DNA of 64,000 bases, from contig NC_045133.1 of the NCBI RefSeq assembly GCF_007655135.1, positions 22,851,845 through 22,915,844 on the forward strand, given 5' to 3'. The stretch is from Punica granatum. Taxonomy: Eukaryota; Streptophyta; Magnoliopsida; Myrtales; Lythraceae. Of this stretch, positions 13,181-24,479 are shown piece after piece. The position numbers and the translations under genes were made by a program. A model generated the notes under the pieces. That model had not been told where the DNA came from. It ran no database searches and worked only from the letters and a program-made list of their open reading frames with translations. How positions within the stretch are numbered: the first letter of the stretch is position 1; every line of letters starts with the position of its first letter.

Positions 13181-13497
13181 CCAGCACGGTGGTCTAGTGG
13201 TTAAACTTCAAGCGTTTCACTTGAACATCACGAGTTCAAACCTCATTGAAAACGTAGAGCTTGCCACTATCTGGTTGTATTATGAAATGACGGTGACTGA
13301 CCCATAATGCTTGATACAGTATGCCTTGAACTTAATTTATTAGTGTGTTGGTGGGGCTGCGGTGATCAAGTTGGGCTAAAGTCTCAACGAGCTATGACGA
13401 AAGAAACATTCCGTGGTGATTAGATTCCTTTAGTTGGGTTAAAGTCGCCGCGAACGAAACAATCCGACCTTACCTTTTTATTCAGGAAAAAAAAAAG
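13181..13497 (+). mobile_element. tRNA-derived SINE with A and B boxes and a poly(A)-like tail
   Basis: The 5' end reads as a tRNA-like head: A box TGGTCTAGTGGTTAA (about 13190-13204) and B box GAGTTCAAACCTC (about 13229-13241), about 30 bp apart as in pol III internal promoters. A ~240-bp tRNA-unrelated body follows and ends in a run of A at about 13487-13496. The head does not complete a cloverleaf, so it is a SINE rather than a tRNA gene. It is much better preserved than the other SINE-like copies in the window. Confidence 0.65.
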
Positions 13498-14423
13498 TCT
13501 GCCGACCTCTCTTTTTGAAGCCAAGTTTGGATCTTCTGATCTCAATTTCCCAAATCAGTCCTCCCAATAGCTGTTGGATATGACAGGGACCCATCCTTCA
13601 ATTTTATTTTATTTTTGTGCTTGGATCAACCCCCACTTCCTTTGCTCTTTACCTAAAAAAATTATTGCGCGGTCTTTATTAACCAATCAAATTTCATCAC
13701 ATAAATTATAATTTCAAAAAAAAAAAGAACTCTCGGAATTATTAATTTTTAAGTAGTTTTATTGATTTTGGTTGAGGAAGATCAATGAAGTTGAGGTTTT
13801 TTTGGCCAAAAAAATAAAAAGAACAGTTTTATTGATTTCCCACACCACAATTCCAAAAAAAAAAAACAAGGAAAATCTCAACTTGCTTAAGCGATATGCG
13901 TAATCATGGTTTATCTTGAACATCTCCACCGGGGTAATGTCAAACATATAGCAATTTACTTTCCCATTATTATGCTCCAATGGCATCTCCTCTTCTCCTA
14001 TATTTGACATAACCTTCACCTATATAATAATTCCATGGACCTCAAACTCTTCTTGGTGGTTAAAACTAATTCAAATCTAATCTACGACACTTTTGACTTA
14101 TTGCACATCGCAATCCATGAAAAACTCTTGCCTCAGTGGTAGGTTAAGCTCTACAAGGTAATACGATAGAAGAAACCAAGTTATGTATACGTTACTTGTT
14201 AAAAAAAAAGTTGTGTTTATATAACCCTAAGAAAAAGGGTAAAAAACCTATCATAAATACAAGATAGGCCGTGCGAGGAGGTGTTGCGATCTTGACCTTT
14301 TCCAATGCCCTCAGGCCTCAGATCCTTTTTTTTTTTTCCCCGCTAAGTGCCTCAGTTCCATCTTTATCGTCCCTTGGTATGGTCAATATGGATCATGACT
14401 AAGGAATGCATATATTTTTACAT

Positions 14424-15863
14424 AGATTTTTATACCGTCCACCGTCACTGTAAATCAATTCTCCACCGCCAACTTCTAAAATCGCATCACGTGTTCCATT
14501 AACTTCTAAGACTAACGGTGTTAGTCCTTCAAATTGTTTCATTTTTTAATTATAATTTTATAATTATATCGCCTTAATTTAAAAATACTAACTTTATAAA
14601 GCAATCACAATTCTATAAGGCAATATTGTTATACAATATTCTAAGAATATACAAGTCCTTGTATTTCTTCTTCTCTTGCAACGTTTGTCCTCTTTTTTTC
14701 TCCATGAATTTCACGTTCATATTTTAATTTTCAGTGATTTCTCCATGAAGAAACAAATTTTCCGTGAAGGCTCTTTGGGAATTGTATAAATTCGTATATA
14801 CTTTGAGTATTTCAAAAATTTATTATTCGTTGAGGATTATATATGATGCAACATAAGAGTAATTTCTTTTCAGCGCTTAAAATCTTATCTTGAGTTATTG
14901 CAACGGATTAAAGAGTTCAGAAATCTTATATTTGTGAGATTTTTTTTTATGTATATCGTCAATTGTTATTTCATACTTATACATTCTAAAAATAATTTTT
15001 CATTAAATTGTAACACGTTTTTCTTCTTATATAGCCATATCGATTAGATTATACTAAAACTTATGGATTAAAAATGTTCTAAAAAAATATGCAAGATATT
15101 AACAATATTAATCAAAGACACATTGAGAGACTATATATTTTCTTATGTACTGTAAGGCTATAAATTCAACGTTAGAAAATCTTAATTAAAATAAAAAATG
15201 GACACCAATCAACTTTTACGGACACAATCCTTCAAATTTGTATATTTGTTTTATGAACATGAAATCTATGAAAAAAAGATGAATGCTGTAAGAGAATAAG
15301 ATATACAATGACTTTTATAAATTTTAGAATATTGTCTGGGATACAATCCTTGAAATTATAATCATATAGATTAACAATATTAATCAAAGGCACGATGTGA
15401 CCCGATATATTTTCTTATGTATTGTAAGGCTATAGATTCAATAAATAAAAAAGTTGAATTGAAATAAAGAATGGACACCGCTTGACGTTCAAATGCATGA
15501 TCCTTTAAATCTTTTTTTATGAACATAAAATCCATGGAGGAAAAAAAAAAAGAAGACGAACGTTGTAAGAGAAGAAAATATATAAGGACTTTTGTATATT
15601 TTTTTCCTATCACGAGAGAGGCCATTAGAATATTTTATATACTTTAGAATATTATATAACAATATTGCCTTAGAGAATTGTGGTTGAATTAGAAAGTAAG
15701 TGTTTGTAAATAAGGCAATATTGTTATACAATTATAATTGAAAAATGAAACAAATTAAAAGACTAACACTGAAAGTTTTAGGAGTTAATGGGACATGTGG
15801 CGCAATTTTGAAAGTCGACAGTGGAGAGTTGGTTTACACCGACGATGGACGGTATAAAAATCT
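14424..15863. mobile_element. Second foldback / Mutator-like element with near-perfect 9-bp target duplication
   Basis: About 1.44 kb with long terminal inverted repeats of ~300 bp. The left end AGATTTTTATACCGTCC is matched by the reverse complement of the right end, and similarity continues inward to about 14730 and 15510. The flanks are TTTTTACAT (14415-14423) and TTCTTACAT (15864-15872), 8 of 9 identical, as expected for a MULE. Inside the right half is a direct duplication: the block starting TTAACAATATTAATCAAAG recurs at 15099 and 15371. Only chance frames occur inside, with no transposase. Confidence 0.75.
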
Positions 15864-16411
15864 TTCTTACATTATTCCTTAAACCTAATTCATTGAACCT
15901 GATTTTTTATACTAAAATAACACATATATGGTAACATAAATTTATTTTATTGCACTCGTTCATTTCACATATGTATATTGAGAAATTCATTATATTCAAA
16001 AAAATACGTAAAAGATGCTTAATTTATTTTTTGAGTCAACATATATACTATGTCTACAAAAACCTATGCGTGACCAATGCACCATCATGAAGTGCTCTCC
16101 TAATCGTGAGTATTCTCCACTCGTAAAGTTTGAATCCGAAATCTTATTTAAAATTAGAAAAATGCTTCGAATCATAAATTTCTCTTTTAATGAAAAAAAT
16201 CAATAATATAAAAAGGAATCTTTCCACCTTTCTCCAACATTAAGAGGGATTCATCAACAATATATTTTTGCATGGAAATATATATACATATATATATTTG
16301 CCTCTATAATACCAAAGGATTGATGGGTCATATTGCATTTTTTGTCCAAGAAATTCCGCACCCCAACCTTCAGATCCAAATTCCAGAAAACACACATCCT
16401 CCCCCCACTTC

Positions 16412-16413
16412 CT

Positions 16414-16456
<43 letters not shown>

Positions 16457-16671
16457 TCTGTCTCCCCCTCCCTCTCTAAGCTCCTGTCTGTCTCAAACTC
16501 CTTATCTCCACCCCCAAGAAGGGGTGTCTTCTCTGCAACACCTCACAGACCAGAAGCTGCATCAATGGCAGGGCAAGGAACAGCTCCTGAACTTGTCTTC
16601 CTCTTCCCAGCAGAAGAGCAATCACACCTCCATCATCGTCATTAAACCTCCCAAGACAGAACCACAGTTTC
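16412..16671 (+). promoter_or_regulatory. CT-rich 5' leader of BKI1 with a 26-codon upstream ORF
   Basis: A CT dinucleotide tract runs from about 16420 to 16452. An ATG at 16565 opens a 26-codon upstream ORF ending at TAA 16643-16645, 26 bp before the main ATG at 16672, in a different frame. If transcription starts at or before the CT tract, ribosomes would meet this ORF first, which could reduce translation of the main protein. Whether the uORF is conserved in other species is unknown. Confidence 0.5.
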
Positions 16672-17787
16672 ATGGACAACTCTGTCCATAACAGAGCAGA
16701 AGCACAGCAGCCAAGAGCAGAGCACCATGGGAAGAACAACAACAACAACAAGAAGAAGAAGCTCAACAACAACAACAATATTGAATCCTCACCAGCATCA
16801 GCAGCAGCAGCAGCAGCAGCCTCTCCCCCTTCAGCTTCCTCCTCTCCTTCCCATGAGTTCTCCTTCACAATCTCGCTCCACTCCTCCAACCCGAACAACG
16901 GCTTCCTGCCCGGCCCGGCCGATGTTCCCGACCGGAGCACTACCACGAAGACCCCGAACAACTCCTTCGCCATCGACCTGTCCCCCGCGGACGACATCTT
17001 CTTCCACGGCCACCTCCTCCCCCTCCATCTCCTCTCCCACCTCCCGCCCTCTGCCGCCTCCCCTCGGTCCTCCACCAATTCGCTCGACAGCTTCACCCTC
17101 CCCATCAAGGACCTGATCCTCGACGACCAGAAGAACAATAATCCGAACGTCCCCGAACAAGATTTAAACCGCCCAAGACCGAGGCCGAGACCGACCACCT
17201 GCTCGAAGAGCGACTCGAAGATTGCTCACAAGTCCAAGTCTTTCTCCCTCTTCGGGATGCCTAGGTGGAGGAAAGTTGTGACCGAGGTCCAAGCACGGAA
17301 CGACGCGAGCACGAACCCGAACCCGAACACGAACAATGGCAAGACTAGGAAGAAAAAGAGCAAGAAGAACTTGCTTCTCGATGATGCGAGTCAGCTGCTG
17401 AAGCGGTACATCAGAATGGTCAGGCCGCTGCTGTTCCTCAAGAGGAAAAACCGAGACGTCGATAGGGACGACGACATCGACCTCGAGCTCGAGTTCAACC
17501 AGCAACAACATAGTTCCTTCTCGGGGAACCTAAGCGCGAGGAGGACGAACAAGAACGAGTTCCACGTCAGGACCGGCGGCAGAGGGACCTCGGAGCTCTT
17601 CTCCTCCGCACCTGCCTCGATGAGGACTTCTCCGACGAACAGCGGGCTGCTGGTCCCGTCTCCGACAGCCAGCATTCGGTCCAACGACAGCAGCACGATG
17701 GAGGAATTGCAGGCTGCGATTCAGGCAGCAATCGCCCACTGCAAGAACTCCATTGCTGCAGCAGAAGGGAAAGCAGTCAAAGCTTGA
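16672..17787 (+). CDS. BKI1: BRI1 kinase inhibitor 1 (BKI1), intronless
   Basis: Single-exon gene of 371 aa. BKI1 is a plasma-membrane-associated negative regulator of brassinosteroid signalling. It binds the BRI1 kinase domain until phosphorylation releases it to the cytosol, where it binds 14-3-3 proteins. Visible features are an Asn/Lys- and Ala/Ser-rich low-complexity N-terminus; HEFSFTISLHS, found in BKI1 and related MAKR proteins; a basic membrane-targeting patch KTRKKKSKK (224-232) followed by LLKRYIRMVRPLLF with Y246, the likely equivalent of the phospho-regulated tyrosine; SAPASMRTSPTNSGLL; and the C-terminal BRI1-interacting helix MEELQAAIQAAIAHCKNSIA (343-362). Arabidopsis BKI1 is about 337 aa. 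The CDS is much more GC-rich than its flanks. The start is the first ATG of the open frame and lacks in-frame upstream alternatives that extend conserved sequence. Confidence 0.92.
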   Translation: MDNSVHNRAEAQQPRAEHHGKNNNNNKKKKLNNNNNIESSPASAAAAAAASPPSASSSPSHEFSFTISLHSSNPNNGFLPGPADVPDRSTTTKTPNNSFAIDLSPADDIFFHGHLLPLHLLSHLPPSAASPRSSTNSLDSFTLPIKDLILDDQKNNNPNVPEQDLNRPRPRPRPTTCSKSDSKIAHKSKSFSLFGMPRWRKVVTEVQARNDASTNPNPNTNNGKTRKKKSKKNLLLDDASQLLKRYIRMVRPLLFLKRKNRDVDRDDDIDLELEFNQQQHSSFSGNLSARRTNKNEFHVRTGGRGTSELFSSAPASMRTSPTNSGLLVPSPTASIRSNDSSTMEELQAAIQAAIAHCKNSIAAAEGKAVKA

Positions 17788-17789
17788 CC

Positions 17790-20700
17790 AATCGACTTGT
17801 CGAACTCGTTGATTTCATTTTCCGGGTTTGCAGGTTATATATTACGCATACATCGAGAAAAAATTTGTTACCTTTGGATGGGTTCAGTTTTTTAACAGAA
17901 CAGATATGTTCGCTGGCATTATTATTATTATTTGTTTATCTGTGTATACCATGTATATCTCAAGAAAGGTTGTATATCCTAATTGATTATGATATTTCCA
18001 TCGGGTTTATAGGATTTATCGTTCCTTCCCTTCTTCTTCTTTTTCGGTTCGATCAGGTGCTCGGGGCATTCCCGAACTGTCTCAGTAGTGAAAACAATCT
18101 TCTGGTTCTGAACATTGATGGAGAACTCAATAGTTTACCTTATAAATTTGGATAAAGAAAGATGATTTAGCACATTGACACCGTGCTCACCTTAGAATCG
18201 ATTTTCCTTAGTAGGTTACCTCAGTACCTCATTACTTTCGTCTCCACCTATCCTCTATATATCTGATATCTCTATGTAACTAAAAATAAATAAACAATTT
18301 TTTTTTTGATCCTGAGAGGTCCATTTATTTAGCACAAGAAAATTAGATATTAGTAGAAGGGCATGAATAGTTTTACTAAAAAATCGAGCCTAGAATCCTT
18401 ACCAGGCCAGGGGAGGTATCTGTCAAAAACAAATTTGAATGTAGTACAAAATAGATGAAACCATTGATATGTAAATAAAATTATGGTCCACAGAGAAGGA
18501 AAGATTATTTACGCTAATTATTTTCGGTGCAGGACTAGGAGGCCGAAACTGCATACCGTACAATTTGCTATGGAATCCCCAAAACTGCACAACTCTATAA
18601 TGTGATATACAGTAATTTTGGTAGGTATATATTTGGTTGCATAACCGAGACAAATAATTGTTTCTAATAACTCAAACTGTGGAGGCAATAGTTTGAGACG
18701 AACTATCAGCACGATTCTCAAAACAAGCCGATATATTTTGTTACATGATGTTGATAATCATTTAATAATTGCTGATAATCTAGAAATAGTTTGTAGGCAG
18801 AGTCACGTCGACTCCAGGACGGAATTAATTTCAGCCACAATATCCCTAAGTAGAAGATACACTAGTAATTTGACAAAAAGAAAAAAAAATTGCTAAATAT
18901 AATAATTTTAATATGGCATAGGTTTTATGTTCTCAAGCACAAAGTTTTCGACACGAGTCTTTGCGTGACAAATTAATATTTGTCTGTTGTCTCCACTTGA
19001 CAAAGGATCGAGGCTGTCTTCTTTCTTTATTGTTTTTATTTTTAACTTCTTTTGTTTTTGACCAAAGGCTGTGTTCTTCCAACAAACGAATTAATCTATT
19101 CTCTATTCATTATCACTTTTACCCAACTTGGAATTTTATTTCATGTATAACTTCACACGTACTTTTTTATGTACACATAAGATCAGGCTTTTTTTTTTTT
19201 GGAGGGATAAGTAAGTTGGAGCTCCAATAATTATAGAGCCCACTGGGACCAATCTCTAGTGCATACACATCCTCTCATCTTAATCATTTTTCAAGAAGGG
19301 TTTTTTCTTAATCTCAACTAAGCATTATGAAGACAATTTCCATTTTTTTATTTTCCGGTGATACGTACGTACGCCTAGGGGTTCCTTATTATTTTCTCGA
19401 TAATACTCTTCCTCATCTTTTCTCTAGCATTTTCAATTCTCTATTTTTATGATAACTAAATCTCCGAGCATATACATTTTCTTTTTGGGGGGTGAAATAT
19501 GGTTGAAATCCTAAGAGCATATACTGTTTCATTATTTCAGATAAATGCCAGACGAAACTAAGTTTACCAGGATCAAAAGAATCAACTTTTTTCTTAGTGT
19601 TGCAAAATTTACATTTACTTGCATGATGTGTGCAACTTTAGATTTTAAATTTGTGAAATTTTCTTTCGTCATTATGATAATTCTAGTAGTACTTTCTTAC
19701 TGCATACGACGAGATAAGTTCATAAACAAATTTTCTCATAAAATATATAAAATATTGACATCTTTGACGAGAGATGCATGAGAAGCTGCCGCGTGGCGAC
19801 AGTTAGTCCCACGCGGCAACTTCTCTTCCCTTTTTTATTTTTTATTTTTAAAAATCTGACCGTTGGGCTAGATTATTAATTTTAATAATTAATTACAACT
19901 TTTAAATTAATTAAATTAAATTTTCAATTATATTCACTATATGTATATAAATAAGGGTATATCCCATTAAGAGATTTGAAATCAAAGATGGTAATTGGAG
20001 TAGTGAGTTTCTCTTTTTGATGAATTTGTTTTTATTTGACATAATATTTATATAGTAGTGTGAGGTCCAGTTTAGAGAGTCAATTGAGAGATTATGGATA
20101 TAATCTTAGTATATTCACTGTCTTTTGGCATAAATCAATATATCGCTTGCGGATACAAAACAAAATAGGACATCTTCGTACCTTAAGCTTTACAAAACTT
20201 GAATTATTTACAACTCCTTGGTGCATTTTACCAGTGGAAGATTTGTTAACGTGATTTGACCTATATATAATGTTTTAGTCAGTTGTATATGCAACTCTCA
20301 GTTTTCCTTCAATTTCATTCACAAAAAATGAAAATATCAATTTTTTATTTATGTCATTATTAATAATCATAACACATACATAATCATGTGAAGTTATATA
20401 GCATGCCCCCACAAGGATCGTCTCACGATATACAAACGCGTCTTCCTTAGAAGCTTCAAGTGGGAAAAATCAATATATTTGAAATTATAACTCCATTAAA
20501 GCACAACACATGCGAAACTAACATATATTTAAACCAAATTTTATGTCGAATGCGTTGTATGGAGCATAATAAAATATATTGTCGTGCTATATGGATCATA
20601 AATAATTATGCATGGCAGGACAAAAGGTTCGTTGCAGTTTCTGAAAATAATCTTGTCAGAATACATATATACATATACGTTTTGCCCCTCAAATGCAATG

Positions 20701-22780
20701 ATGACATAATATATAAAATCACGTATAATATTATTTATTTTTCTAAGGCGACCTAGAAATAGAATATTCTGTCCTGTGATTGCTCGGTAGTTTCGTACGT
20801 AGCATCGGAAAGACACGATTATAGGCAGGAATCAAATAGAAGAATGGATTTGGTTTTCTGGATCCTTTCCCTTTAAAATCCGACAGACAAAGTAATATCT
20901 TCTGTTCTATACGAGCAAGATTTCCCCATTAATGGTAGCATTACATTTGAAAGGAAGAACAATGGGAGAACAGAACTTCTATATACAGGACTTGATTTTT
21001 ATGATCGTGGGCGAAACTCGAACATGGGATTATTGCTAGCTACTTTTGTCGTGCATTTCTATGATCTGGCGAACTCTCTTCGGAGTTTTATCATAAGGAA
21101 GACTTCTTGCTTAGGATTTCCCGACATAAGTTAGACAAAATATACGAAAGTTTATCCAATATTCTTAGCATCAGATGAGAATAGAAATGTTAATTTTGAT
21201 GCTCGTCGAAAGGAATCACGGGATAGATAAGATCTGTCCCCCTCACTCCAAAATGAGAAGACTATTTTTTTTTAATAAATAAGAAATAATGACATTTAAA
21301 CGAAAAATATGTACAACAACTATCAAATCAAAACATGTCAAGATCCAACAAATGAAATACGAAATAAAATCATCACTCTATCTCAGTAAGTCTAAATTGA
21401 CTTGCAAATGTGCAAGTAATTATCTTGTTCTTATCTCTCAGTCGAACCGTTCAACAATCTACACAGCAAGAACACAATGATTTAACTATATTTCTTAATT
21501 GATCTAATTAATGTGTTTCCGGGCATTAGCCCGGCTATTCACCGAAAGAAAAGATAATGTGTTTTTAACGGAAGAAGATCCTAGTGCTCTTTTCTTCTAT
21601 ATTTATATATCCTTTGGTGTGTCCTCAAAAGATGAATCTCGAGACCTAAAAATTTACAGGCAAAAAAATCATGCATGTCATCGAAAAAGTGAAATAAAGA
21701 AAAGAAGGAAGCAAAGCCATTTCCGGCTGATCGAAAGAGAATGACGAGATATGCAAAAGAAGAGAAAAGCACAAATGTATATTTGGGGGAGCTGTGGGTC
21801 TCTCTTGTGACTTCATGATTGAGGAGAAAAGATGCTAAGTACAACGATGAATACAATTTCTTTAATTTTTTTTAAAATATTTTTGGGTTTTTTTTTGTGC
21901 AAAAATGATCATATAATGAATGAGTATTATTGTTGAGAAAAGGCGCACCAATAATGATAGATGGGAAGTTGTGGCTTATTAGTTTTCGACATTCCAATTA
22001 CAAGGAGGGCTCCCGGGAACGCTGGTTTTAGGCATCGGTAATACTAGCTTGTGTTATACGGCGCATGCTATAAGTCTAATTAAGTGGAGAAAGATTAATC
22101 TGATCACCCTCAACGTATAGATTGAGAAAATAAGTACATGTAATAATTTAAGAAGAAGGATAATTTCGGAATTTGATTTAGTTGTTAACAAGACAAACTC
22201 AAACTCAAATCTTCACCTGGTAGTTATTATTCATATGAATTTCCCTTTGCAAAGCGTGAAGAGTCTACTCTTGACTTGCTTAGTAATTAAAACAAGCCAG
22301 AAGTGCCGACGTGGTTTTCCTTCGGGTAGGTTCACTGCGCCTTGCCGTATTTTATTTTTCCTCGGTGAAGCCGCATAAACATCGGGGAAATATATTTTAA
22401 ATTGTCAATTTAATAACTCGCAAAATAGTGGTCACTTTTTTTTTCAAAGACACAATATATGTATATGTATGTAAACATATTTTGGAATGTCCCTGTCAAT
22501 TTAACGATCCTCATGATTAACAGCATCTAGTCACACCGATGAGATTGGAGCCCCACATGAAAGTGCAGTCAAATTTTTTCCAATTATGCGCCCACACTGA
22601 TTTTTTTTTTCAATTATAAAAGAAATTCATGTCTAATAGGGAATAAGAAAATGTGAAATATATAGATGAAGCAATATCATCGATAGAGAATTGAATAATC
22701 CAATTTTTCTTAATTTCAAATTGAGAGTGATCATCACTGTATTAAATCTCATTTCTCTCTTGGCATTGTGTAATGAAGCA
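17790..22780. other. Intergenic region, no supported gene
   Basis: The first ~350 bases are probably BKI1 3' UTR. The rest is AT-rich with only short frames lacking any domain signature, for example 18961-19230 and 20460-20756. One strong small inverted repeat is listed separately. Confidence 0.55.
19781..19824. repeat. Short GC-rich near-perfect inverted repeat (hairpin)
   Basis: The 16-nt arms AGAAGCTGCCGCGTGG (19781-19796) and CCACGCGGCAACTTCT (19809-19824) are complementary at 15 of 16 positions around a 12-nt loop. It stands out because the surrounding 2 kb is strongly AT-rich. It may be the end of a degraded transposon; no gene adjoins it. Confidence 0.6.
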
Positions 22781-22786
22781 ATTAAT

Positions 22787-23029
22787 GGGCCATTTGGATT
22801 CAGGGTTAAAGTTACAAAACTTTAATTTTGATTTTGATTATGGAAAATGACAAATGAGATGAGATTATAAATTTGATTTGGAAAATGTGTATTTTTGTTG
22901 TGTAGTGTGTTGAGTTAAAGTTAAAGTTAAAATTTTTGACTTGGAAAATGTGTGTTTTTGTTGTGTAATGTGTTAAGTTAAAGTTAAAATTAAAATTAAA
23001 AAATTTTAACTTGCAATCCAAACCGGCCC
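22787..23029. mobile_element. MITE, copy 1 (terminal motif GGGCCATTTGGATT)
   Basis: The element begins GGGCCATTTGGATT and ends AATCCAAACCGGCCC, which are inverted. The inside carries repeated GTTAAAGTTAAAGTT blocks, GGAAAATGTGT and TTTGTTGTGTA. A related copy with the same internal order lies at 27155-27330. No coding capacity and no clear target duplication. Confidence 0.65.
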
Positions 23030-23162
23030 TCAGAATCACGGTTGAAGAGAGGCACTGTAGTGAATATGTCCTATGGAGGAACCCAAAGATTGAACTGTGC
23101 ACGCGTGGGCTTGCACCTTTTTGTTGATCGACTCCTTGGCTCCCTTGGTTGCAGAATTCTTG

Positions 23163-23203
23163 CATATATATATATATGTGTGTGTATATATATACACATG
23201 CAT
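23163..23203. repeat. TA/TG dinucleotide microsatellite
   Basis: Alternating TA, TG and TA runs immediately 3' of a 'tgcata' stretch. Other dinucleotide runs in the window occur at about 42108-42123, 58025-58040 and 62083-62108. Confidence 0.7.
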
Positions 23204-23240
23204 AAAAAGCACAATTAATAAAATACACACAATGAAAGAA

Positions 23241-23395
23241 AGTTTATAGCAATAGTGTATGCTCCCGTCTGGTAATCAAGAGATTTCAAATTTGATACTG
23301 ATAGTGAGACTATTCGTTCTTCTTTATTAACTAATTAAAATTTGTATCTCATTGTATTATATTCATGGGCGTTTTTTGTAATAAAAAAAATACAC
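23241..23395 (+). repeat. SINE-like repeat, family 2, copy 3
   Basis: It contains 'tagcaatagtgtatgctccc', 'caaatttgatac' and 'gagactattcgttc', in the same order as the copies at 11228 and 12961. It ends with an A-rich tail at about 23382-23391. Confidence 0.4.
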
Positions 23396-23924
23396 ACAAA
23401 AATACACATTCGCATAATCTACATATACTAGCTATATGGACCCGCGCAATACTGCTAAATAAAATTTTTGACAATCATATCATAATTCACTATATTTTTA
23501 TAATTTTTATATTTTGACTTGTCTGTTGAAACTTTATCTAATTTTTTAGAAAATCATATCGACTATCGAAAATCATGTAAAAGTACACATTATTAATTCA
23601 TTTAATTAATTTTTGTTATAAAAGATACACTTTCTCACTTCTCTAATATTACAATTTGGCAATATAAAATTATGAACCAATTTTAAAAAATATTATAGAA
23701 TTTTTTCTTGAAAGCCTTTAATTTTTTTAAAATAATAGAAAGAACAATGCAATAAGTAAATAAATAATATATTAATAGGAAAAGGCAAAAATTTTGTTAA
23801 TTTGACAAAATAAAGATCGGGGGCCAATTTAAAAAAATGTTATTTTAAGATCCTTTCACGTATTTTTTTTGGGAAGAATTCAAAATTGTAAGGGAACAAA
23901 ATTAGAAATGTGTAACAAATGAGG

Positions 23925-24080
23925 GTTGATTTAGGTGATTCAACGTTATTCCTCTTAAGTAAGGGTTCAAATTCAAGTATGATGAATAAAGAAAATTCAC
24001 TATTGGGAGAGGTTTATCCCTTAGTTGGCCGACCCGACTTGAACTGGATTAGTTGAGATCCGTTAAATTTCCAAATATCA
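23925..24080 (+). repeat. Degenerate SINE-like repeat, family 1, copy 2
   Basis: It contains a B-box-like GGGTTCAAATTC, then 'gaaaattcactattggg', 'tttatcccttagttgg' and 'cgacccgacttgaactgg', the family 1 body order. An A-rich tail follows near 24090. Confidence 0.45.
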
Positions 24081-24329
24081 TATGGAGACAAAAAAAATTA
24101 GAGAAATAAATAAATAAATAGATTATATTAATATAAAAGACAAAAAAACTCTTGAATATAAAAGATGCAGATTCTTTTTTTTATGTACACTCTGATATGA
24201 AATATGCAATTCCACTCCTCTAATATTAAGCTTTAAAATAAGGAGTGGGGACCAATTTAATATGTGTATATATATATAATTTTAAGGTCATTTCACGAAT
24301 TTTTTCTTGCAAGGACTCAAAATTGTAAG

Positions 24330-24470
24330 GGAATAAATTTGAGTATCGTGGATTGAGAAAATTCATAATTAGGCGAGTTTTACCTCTTAGTGCACCAACA
24401 TGACTCAAATTGAATTAGTCGAGAATGATTAAATTTTCAAATATTAGGGTAGAGATCCGGAAAAAAATTA
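24330..24470 (+). repeat. Degenerate SINE-like repeat, family 1, copy 3
   Basis: It contains 'gagaaaattcataattagg', 'gttttacctcttagtgcacc' and 'gattaaattttcaaatatt', corresponding to the copies at 12735 and 23925. Confidence 0.45.
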
Positions 24471-24479
24471 GGAAATTTA

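Noticed and set aside
13181..13245. Possible tRNA gene
   Set aside because: A and B boxes are present, but no acceptor stem pairing or anticodon arm fits, and the body and A-tail identify a SINE.
16476..17198. 240-codon open frame on the minus strand over BKI1
   Set aside because: It is antisense to a clearly conserved GC-rich CDS, is low in complexity, and has no family signature.
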